A stretch of 60,000 nucleotides of DNA, from contig NC_079884.1 in the NCBI RefSeq assembly GCF_029227915.1, positions 9,426,001 through 9,486,000 of the forward strand, read 5' to 3'. A model generated the notes under the pieces. The model did not search any database, was not told the DNA's origin, and worked only from the letters and a program-made list of their open reading frames with translations. Below are positions 58,911-60,000 of the stretch, in pieces; the first letter of the stretch is position 1; the number at the start of each line of letters is the position of its first letter. The translations under genes and the position numbers were made by a program. Origin of the DNA: Hydractinia symbiolongicarpus. Taxonomy: Eukaryota; Cnidaria; Hydrozoa; Anthoathecata; Hydractiniidae.

Positions 58911-60000
58911 TTTCCCCAAACTCAAGTGTAGTTAAGACATGAAATAAGAGAAATATACTTCTAACTTTATCTGTCATTGTTGTTGTTTGCGTTCGTGTTG
59001 TTGCTTCAGAACCATAGCAATTAAACATTATCTTACATAATTTTTGCTGATAAATCCACTTACTTTTCTCAAAAGATTTTTGTTTCCTCTTTTAAAATTT
59101 GATGTTGTTAATCCAGCCGGATTAGATGGTCTGTTTTTGTTGGGGCGAAAGTGAAAGTGAAATCGGAGACAAATACATCTTCAGAGAGTTACCTAGTTAT
59201 CATTAGGTCTTACCTTTTAAGTAAATGCAATATTATTTGTTTCCTGTAACAGACACACTAACGTTAGCTTTTAGGAAACATTCAAAGAGAAATAATAGCC
59301 ATAGCTAGCCTACGATAATCGTTTTCGCAGGACAACACTTCTTCATCCACGGCATTTTGTTTTGATTTCGCGCTAAATCCCCCGTGGGTTATCTTCTTCC
59401 GTTCGGGGTACGCATCCATACCCGGTGCGGCTAACTTTGTTTACCGCTGTCTTTTTCGCATGGACAAAATGTTGTTCTGGGCGCTCTCCCTAAAAAGGTT
59501 TAATTTCATCTTAGCTTCTTTTAGCTATCTATAGCAATCTCACGGAAATATTTAATTTATACATGATGTAGTAATTACATTCCATGTACCTTATTCCGTG
59601 AAATACATATATTTGATTTGATTTCAGTCAATGCCGCATGCAGAAACCACACTCTGTACATGTCTGGTACATGTCTCATATTACAAAACATTACAAGATG
59701 GTGTCGTTGCTGCGGCAAAAGGCCACCTCATCGCCTGTTTGGTCCTGTTTGCGAGGAAAGGTGGAAGAGAAAAGCTAAACTACAGTGGCATAGTAAACCA
59801 CTGACTAGTTTTTTATTATTCTTAAAATGTCTCCTGTAAAATTTAACTTTGCCTGTTTGGGAAAATATCTTAGTTAAGTAGAGGTAGCTAGCTAGATATG
59901 CAAGCTAGCTAGGCTGCTTGTTGTGGAGATAGGAAGATTTTTAGCCAGCTAGCCAGCAGTATGAAAATATCCAGCACACATTAGACATTGACTAATAAAA
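58911..60000. other. Right edge, no gene recognised
   Basis: Base composition is somewhat higher in GC near 59350-59500 (CCGTTCGGGGTACGCATCC), which could be a promoter of a gene beyond the edge. The plus-strand open stretch 59618-59839 has no recognised domain. Confidence 0.35.

Noticed and set aside
59618-59839. Plus-strand frame with CRCCGKRPPHRLFGPVCEERW
   Set aside because: Cys-rich, but no complete motif and no splice or homology support before the window ends.

Overview
The window looks like AT-rich nuclear DNA of an animal. Coding exons are short, bounded by GT/AG, and separated by introns full of repeats. The mix of host genes and mobile elements (a GIY-YIG Penelope-like element, an AP-endonuclease LINE, MITE-like palindromes) fits a cnidarian or other early-branching metazoan. 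That placement is an inference from protein character and repeat style, not a database match.

Two host genes, both on the minus strand, can be followed exon by exon with consistent splice phase. (1) RAD50, the ATPase of the MRN double-strand-break repair complex: the start codon is at 14063 and 16 exons run leftward to 51, giving the first 438 residues (Walker A, Q-loop, start of the coiled coil). The rest lies beyond the left edge. (2) Centriolin (CNTRL), a centrosomal leucine-rich-repeat and coiled-coil protein: a complete 29-exon model from 51578 to 37233 predicts 1,453 aa, much shorter than the roughly 2,300 aa vertebrate protein. A RAD50-like first exon with an internal stop lies 0.7 kb downstream of CNTRL.

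The rest is accessory. From left to right: an 18-bp minisatellite in a RAD50 intron; a decayed Penelope-like element (16.8-18.2 kb); LINE and MITE debris (19-25 kb); then the most striking object. This is a 6,970-bp DNA transposon (26606-33575) with perfect 26-bp terminal inverted repeats, inserted inside a LINE copy that it splits into 24998-26605 and 33576-34927. It carries one 10-exon gene (about 1,135 aa) of a family I cannot name with certainty, and a second LINE fragment of the same family has landed in its last intron. Right of CNTRL are two ~1-kb elements in opposite orientation sharing a repeated 'GTCGTAACACCCTCCTCCG' motif, a 2 x 200-bp duplication, another LINE RT relic, and a four-unit array of exact 272-bp period. 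Each unit of that array holds a tRNA-like core with pol III A and B boxes, flanked by a 21-bp inverted repeat. The right end has a 30-bp minisatellite and a 20-C homopolymer, with no recognised gene.

Two structural points deserve most attention. In CNTRL, intron 25 is largely a ~40-unit minisatellite whose every unit resembles the 3' splice site it abuts. In the transposon, the last exon appears to depend on a splice acceptor supplied by antisense LINE sequence.
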